Positions 14,603-25,983 of a stretch of 40,482 nt of DNA are shown one piece after another. Location of the stretch: the IMG/VR virus record IMGVR_UViG_3300047409_000562, positions 1 to 40,482 of that record; one strand, given 5' to 3'. Origin of the DNA: a virus. Each line of letters opens with the position of its first letter. Positions within the stretch are counted from its first letter, which is position 1. A program made the translations under genes and the position numbers. The notes beneath the pieces were generated by a model, which saw nothing but the letters and a program-made list of their open reading frames with translations, was not told where the DNA came from and made no database searches.

Positions 14603-15613
14603 ATGGCTATTCCGAGCGCAGGCTTTCCCGGCGCAACCTCTGGCTCCACGCCAGTATTGACGCCGTCTGGCTCCTCGCCCAACGGTCTCCAGGCTGCCGG
14701 GTTTATCCCGGAGATCTGGTCGACGAAGCTGGTCGAGAAGTTCTATGCCTCCACCGTGCTTGCTGCCATCAGCAACACGGATTACGAAGGCGAGATCAAG
14801 AACCATGGCGACCGGGTGAAGATCCGGACCAAGCCGACCATCACCATCCGCGACTATAAGGCGGACGGCCTGCTCAACCTGGACCGCCCCGTCGGCGGCA
14901 CCGTTGAGCTGTACATCGGCAACGGCAAGTACTTCTCGACCATCCTCGACGACGTTATGGAGGTCCAGTCGGACCTGAATAACCTGTCGATGTGGTCGGA
15001 CGACGCTGCACAGCAGCTCAAGATCGCTGTCGACACGGACGTGTTGGACGGCATCGTGGGTGGTGCTTCGGCCAATAACCGCGGTGTCACCGCGGGTGTC
15101 ATCACCGGCAACGTGAACCTCGGCGTCAAGGGTGCGTCCCTGAGCGTCGTGGGCCGCAACCCCGGTGCTTCCGATGTGGAGCTTCTGGACGTTCTGATGC
15201 GTCTCGGCCAAGTCCTGGACGAGCAGAACATTCCGGAAGAGGGCCGCTGGGTTGTGATGCCGGCTTGGGCTGGCCGCATGATCAAGCAGTCCGAGCTCCG
15301 CCAGGCCTACCTGTCCGGTGACAGCGTCTCTATGCTGCGCAACGGCCGGCTGGGTATGGTGGACCGCTTCACCATCTACATCAGCAACTTGCTGCCGAAC
15401 AACAGCTCGGACAGCGCGAACTTCAACTCGGGTGAATGGCCGGTCTTTGCTGGCCACGCGCACGGGCTGACCTTCGCCTCGCAGATTTCGAAGGTCGAGA
15501 CGCTCCGTTCGGAGCTGACCTTCGGCCAGATCCTGCGTGGCCTGCAGGTCTACGGCTACCAAGTCGTGGACGGCAAGGCTCTTGCTCAGGCTCAGGTTAC
15601 CCCGAACAGCTAA
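14603..15613 (+). CDS. Major capsid protein
   Basis: 336 residues. It has the composition of an HK97/P22-type coat protein: an N-terminal Gly/Ser/Pro-rich arm (1-33), FIPEIWSTKLVEKFYASTVL leading into the E-loop (NHGDRVKIRTKPTITIRDY), a backbone helix (DDAAQQLKIAVDTDVLDGIV), a P-domain-like hydrophobic stretch (GRWVVMPAWAGRMIKQ), and a C-terminal RSELTFGQILRGLQVYGYQV. The strong bias to the most GC-rich codons suggests high expression. It follows the scaffold, carries its own leader hairpin, and is followed at once by an intrinsic terminator, as expected for the most abundant late protein. No protease-cleavage domain is visible. Confidence 0.88.
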   Translation: MAIPSAGFPGATSGSTPVLTPSGSSPNGLQAAGFIPEIWSTKLVEKFYASTVLAAISNTDYEGEIKNHGDRVKIRTKPTITIRDYKADGLLNLDRPVGGTVELYIGNGKYFSTILDDVMEVQSDLNNLSMWSDDAAQQLKIAVDTDVLDGIVGGASANNRGVTAGVITGNVNLGVKGASLSVVGRNPGASDVELLDVLMRLGQVLDEQNIPEEGRWVVMPAWAGRMIKQSELRQAYLSGDSVSMLRNGRLGMVDRFTIYISNLLPNNSSDSANFNSGEWPVFAGHAHGLTFASQISKVETLRSELTFGQILRGLQVYGYQVVDGKALAQAQVTPNS

Positions 15614-15638
15614 CCGCTGGGGAAGGGTGGGACGACGG

Positions 15639-15664
15639 AGAGGCCCCGGTGGGGCCTCTTTTCG
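15639..15664 (+). terminator. Intrinsic terminator after the capsid gene
   Basis: AGAGGCCCC, loop GGT, GGGGCCTCT: a perfect 9-bp GC-rich stem followed by TTTT. It ends directly at candidate promoter copy D. Confidence 0.92.
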
Positions 15665-15700
15665 TTAGCAAAGCCTTAACGCTCCTGGACTACGTTGCCC
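15664..15700 (+). promoter_or_regulatory. Candidate late promoter/operator, copy D
   Basis: GTTAGC at 15664, TTAACG 12 nt later and GACTACGTT at 15688-15696. Its place between a terminator and the next gene makes it the best positional evidence that the motif is a promoter. Starts 59 nt before the ATG at 15723. Confidence 0.65.
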
Positions 15701-15722
15701 TTTGATTTCAGAGGGCCCCGGC

Positions 15723-16166
15723 ATGACCACCAGCGCCTCCTACTATGGCGAATTCGACTCAGACAGCCAGCCGACCCTGAACACCGTTCAGGACTATGTC
15801 ACGTCGGCTCGAGTCCTCCTGCAGGACACCCTGAGCACAAATCAGCGCTATGACGACGCCTCCCTCCTGGTGGCGATCAATGTCGCCCTGCTGGAGGCGC
15901 GTCGCGTGCGCCCTGACCTGTTCGTTTACAACCATCGCTACCGCGGCCAAGCGCAAGCTTTTACCGAGATTGATGCCACGTACGTGGACATCGAGCCTCA
16001 ATTCAGGTTAGCTATTCTGTACGGCTTAGTGGCGAGCGCCTTCATGCGCGACCAGGAGGACTACTCCGCCGACCAAGCCTCGTCTTATTGGGCGTTCTTC
16101 AACACCGTACTCACTGGCAAGGGCATGCCCCGCATGGCATCGCCGGCCGGACCTGGGAGACCCTAA
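15723..16166 (+). CDS. Head-tail connector (adaptor) protein
   Basis: 147 residues from ATG 15723, preceded by AGAGGG; a TTG at 15702 is in frame but less likely. Helical protein with the pattern of podoviral adaptors: SARVLLQDTLSTNQRYDDAS followed by LLVAINVALLEARRVRPDLF, then QFRLAILYGLVASAFMRDQEDYS. Such proteins bind below the portal and connect it to the tail nozzle. The location directly after capsid gene and terminator agrees. Its stop overlaps the next start (TAATG). Confidence 0.75.
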   Translation: MTTSASYYGEFDSDSQPTLNTVQDYVTSARVLLQDTLSTNQRYDDASLLVAINVALLEARRVRPDLFVYNHRYRGQAQAFTEIDATYVDIEPQFRLAILYGLVASAFMRDQEDYSADQASSYWAFFNTVLTGKGMPRMASPAGPGRP

Positions 16167-16840
16167 TGTCTGACCACCGCGACGACGGCCGCCTCCGCGC
16201 CTACGCCCTGCAGCTGCTCAATCAGGCTGAAGTCCGTCTGCTGGGCATTTCGCAGGCTGCGCTGCGCGCTGAGTTCTATGACACCATGCGGACGTGGTTC
16301 GACGAGACGAATTGTTGGCAAGAAAACATCAACTTCGCAATCGTTCCCAACGTGCTCGACTATCCGATCGTCCCCAGCTCGGGGCGCATCATGCGCTTTC
16401 TCGCCGCATATGACGCGAATTTCAGCCCCCTGCCGGCCACCATGCCGCAACTCGGTACGGTGTCTTTCGCGCCATTCTTCATGATGACGCAGTCGGCGAT
16501 CAGCGGGAACAGCTCCATCGTTACGGCTCGAGTCGTGCTCAACGTGGACGCGCCATTCGAGAACCACGGCATTCCCACCTTCCCGTCCTGGGTCCTGCCG
16601 ACCTGGGGTACCTATATTCTCGACGGTCTCGTTGGCCGCTGCATGCTGCATCCGGACAAGTCCTGGTCGAACAACACGCTTGGCATGCTCCACTCCGCGC
16701 GCTTCCGCGATGGCTGTGGACGCGTGCGCGGCGACACGGCGAAGCAGAATACGATAGGCGCGCAAGTTTGGCGTTTCCCGCAGACGTTTCGCACTCGCAG
16801 CCAACAGGGCGGCGTGTCCACAACTGGCTCTACATGGTGA
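16166..16840 (+). CDS. Structural protein, probable second connector
   Basis: 224 residues from ATG 16166, coupled by 1 nt to the adaptor. An N-terminal helical part (RAYALQLLNQAEVRLLGISQ) resembles that of adaptors, then WFDETNCWQENINFAIVPN followed by a beta-rich middle (LDYPIVPSSGRIMRFLAAYD) and a helical section ending in a Thr/Ser-rich tail. The pattern N-terminal helices plus a beta domain with an IPS/PSSGRI turn recalls tail-adaptor proteins of podoviruses. No enzyme motif. Role inferred from position between adaptor and fibres. Confidence 0.6.
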   Translation: MSDHRDDGRLRAYALQLLNQAEVRLLGISQAALRAEFYDTMRTWFDETNCWQENINFAIVPNVLDYPIVPSSGRIMRFLAAYDANFSPLPATMPQLGTVSFAPFFMMTQSAISGNSSIVTARVVLNVDAPFENHGIPTFPSWVLPTWGTYILDGLVGRCMLHPDKSWSNNTLGMLHSARFRDGCGRVRGDTAKQNTIGAQVWRFPQTFRTRSQQGGVSTTGSTW

Positions 16841-16841
16841 C

Positions 16842-17249
16842 ATGATGTCTGACCCGTGGAAAAATCCTTCGAACGCTACCAGCGCGCTTGTCGGCTTTCG
16901 TATTTCGAACGACGCGACGTGGAATGATGCTATTCAGTTTGGACCTCTGGCCGACGGGACCGAGTGGTCGTTCCCGGCTGGCAAAACGTTCCTCATGGAT
17001 GTGAAGCGCAACCGCTACGACACCACCCCGCTCCTGCAGCTCAGTACGGCGAACGGACGTATAGTATCATTAAGTGATACGTTGCGCCTCATCCAGTTCA
17101 ATGTGGCGATCGCCGACATTCTCGCGAACCTGCCACCGGGTGTCTACGTCTACAGCTTCATCATGGACGATCCTATCACCACCCCATCTCAACGCACTCA
17201 GCTCATGCACGGCGAAGTTTGCGTCGGGCAGGGTCCAACTTACCCGTAA
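16842..17249 (+). CDS. Structural protein of unknown function
   Basis: 135 residues (second ATG at 16845 possible). Predicted mostly beta: ALVGFRISNDATWNDAIQFG, EWSFPAGKTFLMDVK, GVYVYSFIMDDP. This looks like a single small beta-sandwich domain. It is followed within 9 nt by the first large collagen-like fibre gene, whose partner or attachment protein it may be. I do not recognise the family. Confidence 0.65.
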   Translation: MMSDPWKNPSNATSALVGFRISNDATWNDAIQFGPLADGTEWSFPAGKTFLMDVKRNRYDTTPLLQLSTANGRIVSLSDTLRLIQFNVAIADILANLPPGVYVYSFIMDDPITTPSQRTQLMHGEVCVGQGPTYP

Positions 17250-17258
17250 GGAACGAAC

Positions 17259-17975
17259 ATGACTGTCGTAGGCACACCGCAAGCACCAGTCACGGCATAC
17301 CCAATCGTTGTCCTTGCTGGACCGACGGGTCCGTCGGGTGGACCGACTGGTTCGACTGGACCGACGGGCGTCACCGGCGCGGGCGCATTTACTGGCCCGA
17401 CCGGACCATCTGGTCCAACTGGCACAAGTTTCACGGGTCCCACGGGTCTCGCAGCTACGGGCGTGACTGGTCCGACCGGCCGCACGGGTCCGCCCGGCTC
17501 CGCGGTCACGGGTCCAACAGGTGCGTCGGCTGCCACGGGACCCACAGGTATGACTGGTCCCGGTGGGTTCACGGGTTATTCCAACATCTTCACCGGTCCA
17601 ACCGGTGGAGCCACCACCACGGAAGTGATGGTGGGGCTCAACAGACAATTCGTTCCCTCGTTGTCCGGCAAAGTGGCTGTGTTCATTTCCGGGCTTGTTC
17701 ACCAAACGATCGCTGACGTTGGGGTGACAATAAAGGGTCGTTACAGCACCGGCACGGCGCCGGCGGCGGGCGTGGCCGCCACAGGGACGGAGTTTGGACG
17801 CGCGCAACGTACCTTCCAATCAGGCAATACACAGTACGACACGTTCCTCATCCATGGCGTTATCAACGGCCTTGCGATCGGCCCAGTGTCCTGGTTTGAT
17901 CTCTCGATCGTTTCCGGTGCAACGGGCGCTGCGCTGGTGCAGGACGTTCAATTCACCATCCTAGAGGGCGCATAG
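17259..17975 (+). CDS. Collagen-like fibre with globular C-terminal head
   Basis: 238 residues. N-terminal anchor [11 protein letters not shown], then Gly-X-Y triplets (about 20-105) dominated by GPT, GVT and GFT, and a C-terminal domain (about 118-238; [46 protein letters not shown]) predicted all-beta, of the kind that trimerises in bacterial collagens and C1q/BclA-like heads. The anchor and first triplets (VTAYP-VVL then [20 protein letters not shown]) are repeated almost exactly in the next gene, so both probably attach to the same virion site. Threonine in the Y position makes it a candidate O-glycoprotein. Ribosome binding site AAGGAA. Confidence 0.8.
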   Translation: MTVVGTPQAPVTAYPIVVLAGPTGPSGGPTGSTGPTGVTGAGAFTGPTGPSGPTGTSFTGPTGLAATGVTGPTGRTGPPGSAVTGPTGASAATGPTGMTGPGGFTGYSNIFTGPTGGATTTEVMVGLNRQFVPSLSGKVAVFISGLVHQTIADVGVTIKGRYSTGTAPAAGVAATGTEFGRAQRTFQSGNTQYDTFLIHGVINGLAIGPVSWFDLSIVSGATGAALVQDVQFTILEGA

Positions 17976-17976
17976 T

Positions 17977-20201
17977 GTGACCTACGTTCCCGCTGCTCCC
18001 GTCACGGCCTACCCTGTAGTCGTGCTAGGTGGTCCGACGGGACCATCGGGCGGGCCTACGGGCTCGACCGGGCCGACGGGTGTCACGGGTGCGGGATCGA
18101 CCGGCGCCACAGGGCGCACGGGACCGACAGGCATGACGGGTCCCTTCGGATCCGCTACGAACACTGGCGCAACGGGCTACACTGGCGTCACCGGCCCCAC
18201 GGGCTTCACGGGTGCGGCTGGAACAGCGAGCAGCACGGGTGCCACGGGCTACACCGGCCCCACGGGCTTCACCGGGCCTACCGGCTTTACGGGAAATACG
18301 GGAAATACGGGAAACACTGGTCCGCTCGGAACGGGTCCCACGGGTTTCACGGGTCCCACGGGTCCCACTGGCTTCACGGGAAACACTGGCAACACCGGCC
18401 CGACAGGTCACGATGGCACGGCAGTGAACACTGGCGCGACCGGCCCTACAGGTCAGTCCGGCCCTGCCGGTATCGCGGCGAACACCGGTGCGACTGGCCC
18501 CACGGGTCCGACAGGCATCACGGGCCCCACGGGCTTCAACGGAAACACCGGTGGCACGGGTTTCACGGGAAACACTGGACCGACGGGCCCCACGGGAATG
18601 ACGGGGCACGATGGCATCGACGGCGTTACAGGCCCAACAGGTCCAACCGGCCGCACAGGGCCGACGGGCGCGACTGGCTCGGGCTTCGTATTCACGGAGT
18701 CCGCGACGGCACCGACGTCACCAAACCCTGGTGACTGGTGGTACGATCTCACGACCGGCCTCCTGCAGATTTGGACCGATGACGGCGATACCACGCAGTG
18801 GGTTGTCATGGGCCCTGCAGTTGGGTCAACCGGACCGACGGGCTTCACGGGACCACTCGGGACGGGTCCGACCGGTTCGATCGGAACAGGCCCCACGGGG
18901 CCTACTGGCTTCACGGGTCCCACGGGCTTCACGGGCAACACTGGTGCCACAGGTGCAGCGTCAACTGTAACCGGCCCGACTGGCAACACCGGCCCCACGG
19001 GCAACACTGGCCCCACGGGCAACACTGGCCCCACGGGCAACACCGGCCCGACCGGCCTTGCTGGCTCGGCGGTGAACACTGGCGCGACGGGAAACACCGG
19101 ACCGACGGGGCCAACAGGGTTCACGGGAAACACCGGCCCGACGGGAAACACCGGCCCGACCGGCCTTGCTGGCTCTGCAGTGAACACCGGCGCGACGGGG
19201 AACACCGGACCGACGGGGCCGACTGGCTTCACGGGAAACACCGGACCGACGGGGCCGACGGGAATAACGGGGCCGACGGGGAACACAGGCCCGGCGTTTG
19301 GTCCTCCACAAGGGCGCCTTACTCTGCAGACCGCCGTGCCAGTCATGGTCACTACGCAGTCGGCGAAGACGACGATTTTCTACACCGCTTATGCCGGGGA
19401 CCAAGTTCCGATCTACAACGGCACCAGTTGGGCCATGACACCCATCACGAGTGGCGAAATTTCAGCTGCCACGACTGATACGACGAAATCGCCAGCTGCG
19501 ATCGGCGCGAGCAAGGTCAACGATTGGTTCGTCTGGAACGACGCAGGCACGATACGGATCGGCCATGGCCCTGACTGGACCAGCGACACCGCGCGTTCTG
19601 CGGGCACCGCGTTGGTGATGGTCAACGGAATTCTGCTCAACAACGCGAGCCTCACCAACGGCCCAGCGGCACAGCGCGGCACCTATGTCGGCACGACCCG
19701 CAGCAACGGTTCGTCACAATTGGATTGGATTTACGGCACTGTAGCATCGGGAGGAACAGCAGGCTTCTTCGGTGTTTGGAACATGTATAATCGTCGACGT
19801 GTGGGATCCTCTTGCGGCGACAATACTAATAGCTGGACTTATAACTCGGCTACAGTACGGGCAGCTAACGCTAAAACTACAATGCGACATAGTTTCGTTA
19901 GTGGAGTGGAAGAAGACAGTTTCATTGGAACCTATTATGTTGCAGGTGGCCCGGATGTCATTACTGCACTTGCTGGTATAGGGTATGATGTGACAAATGC
20001 TTTCAGTGGCATATCGGGGTCATCTAACCTCGCTGGAATAGTTGCATTAATAGGCACTTTTAGTACAACCGCGTTAGGGTTCCATTTTATGCAAGCGTGT
20101 GAAGCCGCTGATCAAACCTCTGCTAACGTAGCCACGTATATTGGCGATAATGGCAACGCGAATTTGTACAAAACGGGCCTTACCATTGAGGGGTTGATGT
20201 G

Positions 20202-20202
<1 letters not shown>
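17977..20202 (+). CDS. Long collagen-like fibre with receptor-binding-like tip
   Basis: 741 residues from GTG 17977. Same N-terminal anchor as the previous gene ([11 protein letters not shown]). Collagen-like triplets run over about 20-236 and 283-439, interrupted by a globular island at 237-282 ([20 protein letters not shown]), a module common in phage fibres. The C-terminal 300 residues are a non-repetitive beta-rich domain ([39 protein letters not shown]) probably the receptor-binding tip. DNA from about 19760 to the end is visibly AT-richer and uses different codons, pointing to an exchanged tip. The repeat contains an exact 108-bp tandem duplication and a run of 18-bp units. Confidence 0.8.
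18985..19056 (+). repeat. Four tandem 18-bp units coding NTGPTG
   Basis: Four in-frame copies of the six-residue unit NTGPTG, differing only at a few third codon positions. The unit is two collagen triplets; expansion or contraction by slippage keeps the frame. Confidence 0.85.
19039..19254 (+). repeat. Two tandem 108-bp units in the long fibre gene
   Basis: Units 19039-19146 and 19147-19254 encode the same 36 residues, from [18 protein letters not shown] to [10 protein letters not shown]. Third-position differences show the duplication is not brand new. Confidence 0.85.
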
Positions 20203-22743
<2,541 letters not shown>

Positions 22744-22869
22744 AGACACAAGCAAACATTAAGGAAAGAGTGATAATCCGGCCACCCCATATACGGACGG
22801 TCGTGCGAGCGGGACCTCGCCGCACCGTCTCGCGTCCGGCGGCGCCGCGAACGATCGAGAGGAAACCAG
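22744..22869 (+). other. 126-nt leader region with a bulged hairpin
   Basis: Largest gap without a gene. GACGG-TGCG-GCG (22796-22811, with 3-nt and 1-nt bulges) pairs with CGC-CGCA-CCGTC (22818-22829) around loop GGACCT, giving 12 bp. No T-run follows, so no intrinsic terminator. The GTTAAC motif is absent; an ATTAAG at 22758 is not at the usual distance. Confidence 0.5.
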
Positions 22870-23151
22870 ATGCTGATTAAATCCGACGCCCATCCGGTAG
22901 GGGGCACCATCCGCTGGCGCGTGCAGTACGGCCGGTGGATCGAGAATACGGCTTATATTCTGGGCACTTCGACGGTGGAGTCGGATGATCCGAATTACGT
23001 CGTGAGCGGGCTCACCGTGGAGGGCAAGGACCTCGTGTTCCTCGTCGCCGGCGGAGCTCTTAACCTTGCGGTAACTCTTACCGTGACAATGAAGGACAGC
23101 CTCGGGAACGTGCTTCCCGATACGATCAATCTCATAGGCGTCGCCCCCTAA
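22870..23151 (+). CDS. Small beta-rich structural protein
   Basis: 93 residues, predicted Ig-like beta-sandwich: GGTIRWRVQYGRWIENTAYI, ESDDPNYVVSGLTVEGKDLV, ALNLAVTLTVTMKDSLGN. Small domains of this sort connect fibres to tails in phages; family assignment is by appearance only. Ribosome binding site AGAGGA. Immediately upstream of the endolysin. Confidence 0.65.
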   Translation: MLIKSDAHPVGGTIRWRVQYGRWIENTAYILGTSTVESDDPNYVVSGLTVEGKDLVFLVAGGALNLAVTLTVTMKDSLGNVLPDTINLIGVAP

Positions 23152-23161
23152 GGAGCCTACC

Positions 23162-24049
23162 ATGCCCACATACGGATCGACGTGGCCGACCTACGCCAAG
23201 CAGTGGGACGGCATGACGCTGAAGCCAAGTCAGCTAGCCGAAATAAACGCAACGGCCAAACGGCTTGTCGCCGCCAAGGCGCGCTATCAAGCTGTCGAGG
23301 CCAAGACCGGCGTTCCCTGGTACTGGATCGCTGCGACGCACGAGCGTGAGGCTTCACAGTCCTGGTCCAAGAGCCTTGCGCAGGGTGACCCTTGGAATAG
23401 GGTGTCCACGCACGTCCCCCGCGGGCGGGGTCCGTTCCCGTCTTGGGAAGCGGCCGCGATCGATGCGCTGCAGCTGGACGGTGTGAGCCGGGTCAAGGAT
23501 TGGCGGCTCGAGAAGCTCCTCTATTACTGGGAACTCTACAACGGGTGGGGCTACCACAACAAAGGCCTCCCGTCACCGTACGTGTGGGGTGCCACTTCGG
23601 TGCAGCGGCCTGGCAAGTATGTGTCCGACGGCGTGTGGTCGTCCACTGCAGTGGACAAGCAGCTTGGCACCGCTGCCATGCTCAAGGCCATGATGGCCCT
23701 CGACCCCTCTATCAAGCCAATCCGGGAAGTCTCGGGCACCCCTGATGTGACCCCTGTGCCGCCGGTCGTCCGTCTTACGGGCCATCGCTGGGTGCAGGAC
23801 ACGCTTAACAAGGTCCTGGTCCCCAGCCCGGGGCTCGATGTCGACGGGGATTACGGCCCGGCGACGGTCGCCGCCATCAAGCGGTTCCAAGCTGCGCATG
23901 GGCTCGTCGCTGACGGCTTAGTGGGGGACAAGACCACCGACGCCTTGGATGCCGAGCTCACGAAGAAACCGGCGGTCGCCACCGCTACCGCCATCGCAAC
24001 CGCCGTCCCACCGACGAAGAGCTGGTGGCGCCGGATGTTAGGAATGTGA
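23162..24049 (+). CDS. Endolysin: lysozyme-family domain with C-terminal peptidoglycan-binding domain
   Basis: 295 residues. Residues 1-185 are the lysozyme-family (glycosyl hydrolase) lysin domain with WYWIAATHEREAS (candidate catalytic Glu61 or Glu63), GDPWNRVSTHVPRGRGPF, YYWELYNGWGYHNKG and SPYVWGATSVQRPGKYV, all characteristic of this family. Residues 208-265 form a PG_binding_1 repeat (WVQDTLNKVL, VDGDYGPATVAAIKRFQAAH). A short Ala/Thr/Lys tail ends in WWRRMLGM. No signal peptide, so export depends on a holin, and holin-like genes follow. Ribosome binding site AAGGAG. Confidence 0.92.
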   Translation: MPTYGSTWPTYAKQWDGMTLKPSQLAEINATAKRLVAAKARYQAVEAKTGVPWYWIAATHEREASQSWSKSLAQGDPWNRVSTHVPRGRGPFPSWEAAAIDALQLDGVSRVKDWRLEKLLYYWELYNGWGYHNKGLPSPYVWGATSVQRPGKYVSDGVWSSTAVDKQLGTAAMLKAMMALDPSIKPIREVSGTPDVTPVPPVVRLTGHRWVQDTLNKVLVPSPGLDVDGDYGPATVAAIKRFQAAHGLVADGLVGDKTTDALDAELTKKPAVATATAIATAVPPTKSWWRRMLGM

Positions 24050-24050
24050 C

Positions 24051-24401
24051 ATGCATTTCCCCCACTTCACAAGTTGGCGCACGTCTCTCACGGGCGCCGG
24101 CGCTCTAGTCTTCGCGGCCGCTGACCTGATTACGATGTTCCACAATAAGGACTGGGACAGCAACCGGTTGGGTGTGAGTGTCATGGCCATCCTGACAGGC
24201 CTGGGCCTCATCTCCGCGCGCGACAGCGCCGCCTCAGTACAGGCGCACGCGGTCCAGACGGTCGAGATCGCGCAAAATGCTGTCGGCCTTGCAGAGGTCA
24301 AAGCAGACGCTGTGGTCGCCAAAGAGGTGGCCGTGGTCGCCAAAGAGGAGGTCGCTGCCGTCAAACAGGAGGTCGCGGCGATCGCTGCGGTTACACCGTA
24401 A
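24051..24401 (+). CDS. Holin-like small membrane protein with coiled-coil tail
   Basis: 116 residues with two hydrophobic segments, about 12-31 (SLTGAGALVFAAADLITMF) and 42-55 (GVSVMAILTGLGLI), followed by a long Ala/Val/Glu/Lys heptad region to the end. It lies directly after the endolysin and is coupled (TAATG) to the next membrane protein. Holins and spanin partners are found here. Holin is more likely from the two membrane helices; the coiled-coil tail is unusual. Confidence 0.65.
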   Translation: MHFPHFTSWRTSLTGAGALVFAAADLITMFHNKDWDSNRLGVSVMAILTGLGLISARDSAASVQAHAVQTVEIAQNAVGLAEVKADAVVAKEVAVVAKEEVAAVKQEVAAIAAVTP

Positions 24402-24805
24402 TGTTCCAGTGGATCATCAGCTTCCTGTCCGCACCGATCTTCAACACTCTGTTGAACGCTTGGAAGGCCAAACTTGAGTCTCAGAACACCGCTGGGGCCC
24501 AGGCGGCTGACGTCGCGAAAGCGGCCATGATTGCTGAGGTGCAGAACCGCGCCGAAGCGAACAAGGTGGCGATCGTCGAGTACGGCAAATGGTACACCAT
24601 CCTGCCGCGCATCCTGATCGAGTTCTCCGTTGCCATCTACTTCTTTAAGGTGGTAGTATGGGATAACGTCGTCCTGGCGGGTGAGGGGAACACCCCTGCA
24701 GTCCACGGGGACGTCGGCACGTGGATGGCTTTGGTGATAAGCTTCTGGTTTGGCGGCGCTGCGATCAAGGGGGCGATCGCCACAGCGCGTACACTGTGGA
24801 GATGA
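24401..24805 (+). CDS. Holin-like membrane protein
   Basis: 134 residues. An N-terminal amphipathic/hydrophobic start (MFQWIISFLSAPIFNTLL), a polar helix, then two hydrophobic segments: about 68-87 (ILPRILIEFSVAIYFFKVV) and 106-122 (MALVISFWFGGAAIKGAI). Pattern fits phage holins of the multi-helix type. With the gene before it, it gives the lysis set endolysin-holin-holin or holin/antiholin. The HNH gene follows 1 nt after its stop. Confidence 0.7.
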   Translation: MFQWIISFLSAPIFNTLLNAWKAKLESQNTAGAQAADVAKAAMIAEVQNRAEANKVAIVEYGKWYTILPRILIEFSVAIYFFKVVVWDNVVLAGEGNTPAVHGDVGTWMALVISFWFGGAAIKGAIATARTLWR

Positions 24806-24806
24806 C

Positions 24807-25208
24807 ATGGCTTTCGATCGAAAAGCGTGGCAACGAGACTACAACAAAACGGATAAGGCCCGCGAACGAAAACGACGGTGGAAACAGTCTGAAGCCGGAA
24901 GAACGTCCCTCAGAGAAACACAGCGTAAGGCGCGCGCCAAGAGACCGGGTGGTCGGCTCAAGCTGTACGGGCTGACGCTTGAGGCTTGGGAGACGATGTT
25001 CGCCCAGCAAGGACGGGCCTGTGGGGCCTGTGGCACCACTGATCCAGGCCACAAAAAAGGGCATTGGGCCACCGACCATGACCACATCACTGGTCAGGTC
25101 CGAAAGATCCTATGCACGGGGTGTAACTTGGCATTGGGCCACGTCAATGATAGTATCCCCCGCTTGCGGGCCCTCATCTCGTATTTGGAGGCCCACGGAC
25201 GGCGTTAA
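24807..25208 (+). CDS. HNH endonuclease, endonuclease VII-like, copy 2
   Basis: 133 residues from ATG 24807. Basic N-terminal half (KARERKRRWKQSEAGRTSLR), then the endonuclease VII-type core: Cys72-x2-Cys75, TDHDH (Asp90, His91, His93), Cys103-x2-Cys106-Asn107, and a helical C-terminus (DSIPRLRALISYLEAHGRR). All key residues are intact. It is a paralogue of copy 1 (same length, Cys and DH positions) and very close to the remnant at 25958, whose C-terminal 30 residues match it. Inserted between the lysis genes and the coiled-coil gene. Confidence 0.9.
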   Translation: MAFDRKAWQRDYNKTDKARERKRRWKQSEAGRTSLRETQRKARAKRPGGRLKLYGLTLEAWETMFAQQGRACGACGTTDPGHKKGHWATDHDHITGQVRKILCTGCNLALGHVNDSIPRLRALISYLEAHGRR

Positions 25209-25240
25209 CACAATATGAACGGGTCTGCCCGATATTCCGG
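25204..25240 (+). promoter_or_regulatory. Candidate late promoter/operator, copy E
   Basis: GTTAAC at 25204 overlapping the HNH stop, TGAACG 12 nt later, and TTCCGG at 25235-25240, the same hexamer at the same offset as in copy C. Starts 60 nt upstream of the ATG at 25264. Confidence 0.55.
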
Positions 25241-25263
25241 GGACCCCAACCCGGAGACGCATT

Positions 25264-25983
25264 ATGACTTTGAAGCTCAAAACCGCCGAGGAGCGCGCCG
25301 CGGAGATCCGCGCCGAGTCCCAGGCCATTGAGGCCAAGCAGGCCGCCGAGAAGACCAAGCTAGCCGAAGCAAAGGCCGCCGGTGTCAAGCCAGAGGTCGA
25401 AGAAGGCGTCGAAGGCGAGCCGGAACCCGACTACGCTGCCCTCGCGCGCGAGGAAGAGAAGCGTGCCGCCCAGCTCAAGCAAGCGGTGGACGAGATGCAG
25501 CTCGAGATCGACCCCTCCCTGGCGGTCAAGAAGTCCAAGGTGGCGGCGCCCCACGTCGACCTAGCGGAACTCCTCAACAAGCACGACAACGCTGAGGACA
25601 CCCTCAACGCGCTCCACAACGCCATCCGCAAGATGCGCGAGGAGCCCGGTCTCAATGAGAAGAAGGAAGTGAACTGGCCGTCCGACCTCAGCCACTTGAC
25701 TGAGAGCCAGCGAGCAAGAACGCTGGCCGAGATGGAAGCCGGCAAACGGCGATCGGAAGCGGCCGCTGACCAGCAGGCCAAAAACCAGAAGATCCGTCGC
25801 GAGCAGGCGATGAAGGAAGACGCCCAGCGCCTCAAGCTGGCCGATCTCCAGGCGCAGCTCGAAGCGGCGCGTGCCACTATTGACGTGCTCCGCCATAACC
25901 CCGTGAATGGCAAAGAGCAGTTCCCAACGATTGCAGCCGACAAGGTGGTATCAGTCAATGGCAATGCGAGCAGCGCAAGCTAA
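25264..25983 (+). CDS. Coiled-coil protein of unknown function
   Basis: 239 residues, almost entirely charged helix: AEERAAEIRAESQAIEAKQA to about residue 130, then a second helical block (RARTLAEMEAGKRRSEAAAD, QRLKLADLQAQLEAARATI). A Glu-rich segment (EEGVEGEPEPD) separates them. No catalytic motif. Its own candidate promoter precedes it, so it begins a new transcription unit leading into the nozzle and ejection genes. It could be an assembly chaperone or a second scaffold for tail or ejection proteins; this is inferred from composition. Confidence 0.75.
   Translation: MTLKLKTAEERAAEIRAESQAIEAKQAAEKTKLAEAKAAGVKPEVEEGVEGEPEPDYAALAREEEKRAAQLKQAVDEMQLEIDPSLAVKKSKVAAPHVDLAELLNKHDNAEDTLNALHNAIRKMREEPGLNEKKEVNWPSDLSHLTESQRARTLAEMEAGKRRSEAAADQQAKNQKIRREQAMKEDAQRLKLADLQAQLEAARATIDVLRHNPVNGKEQFPTIAADKVVSVNGNASSAS

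Noticed and set aside
14402-15562. 386-residue minus-strand frame opposite the capsid gene
   Set aside because: Antisense artefact of GC-rich codons; the sense strand is clearly the coat protein.
18985-19254. Repeat array considered as CRISPR
   Set aside because: Units are contiguous, without spacers, in frame with a coding sequence, and multiples of nine bases; they are collagen triplet repeats.
18453-19352. Long minus-strand frame rich in Gly-Pro-Val
   Set aside because: Reverse complement of the collagen-like repeats; repeats keep several frames open on both strands.
25907-25957. Earlier ATG at 25907 for the HNH remnant
   Set aside because: This part overlaps the coiled-coil gene in another frame and has no similarity to the HNH family; similarity starts after 25958.
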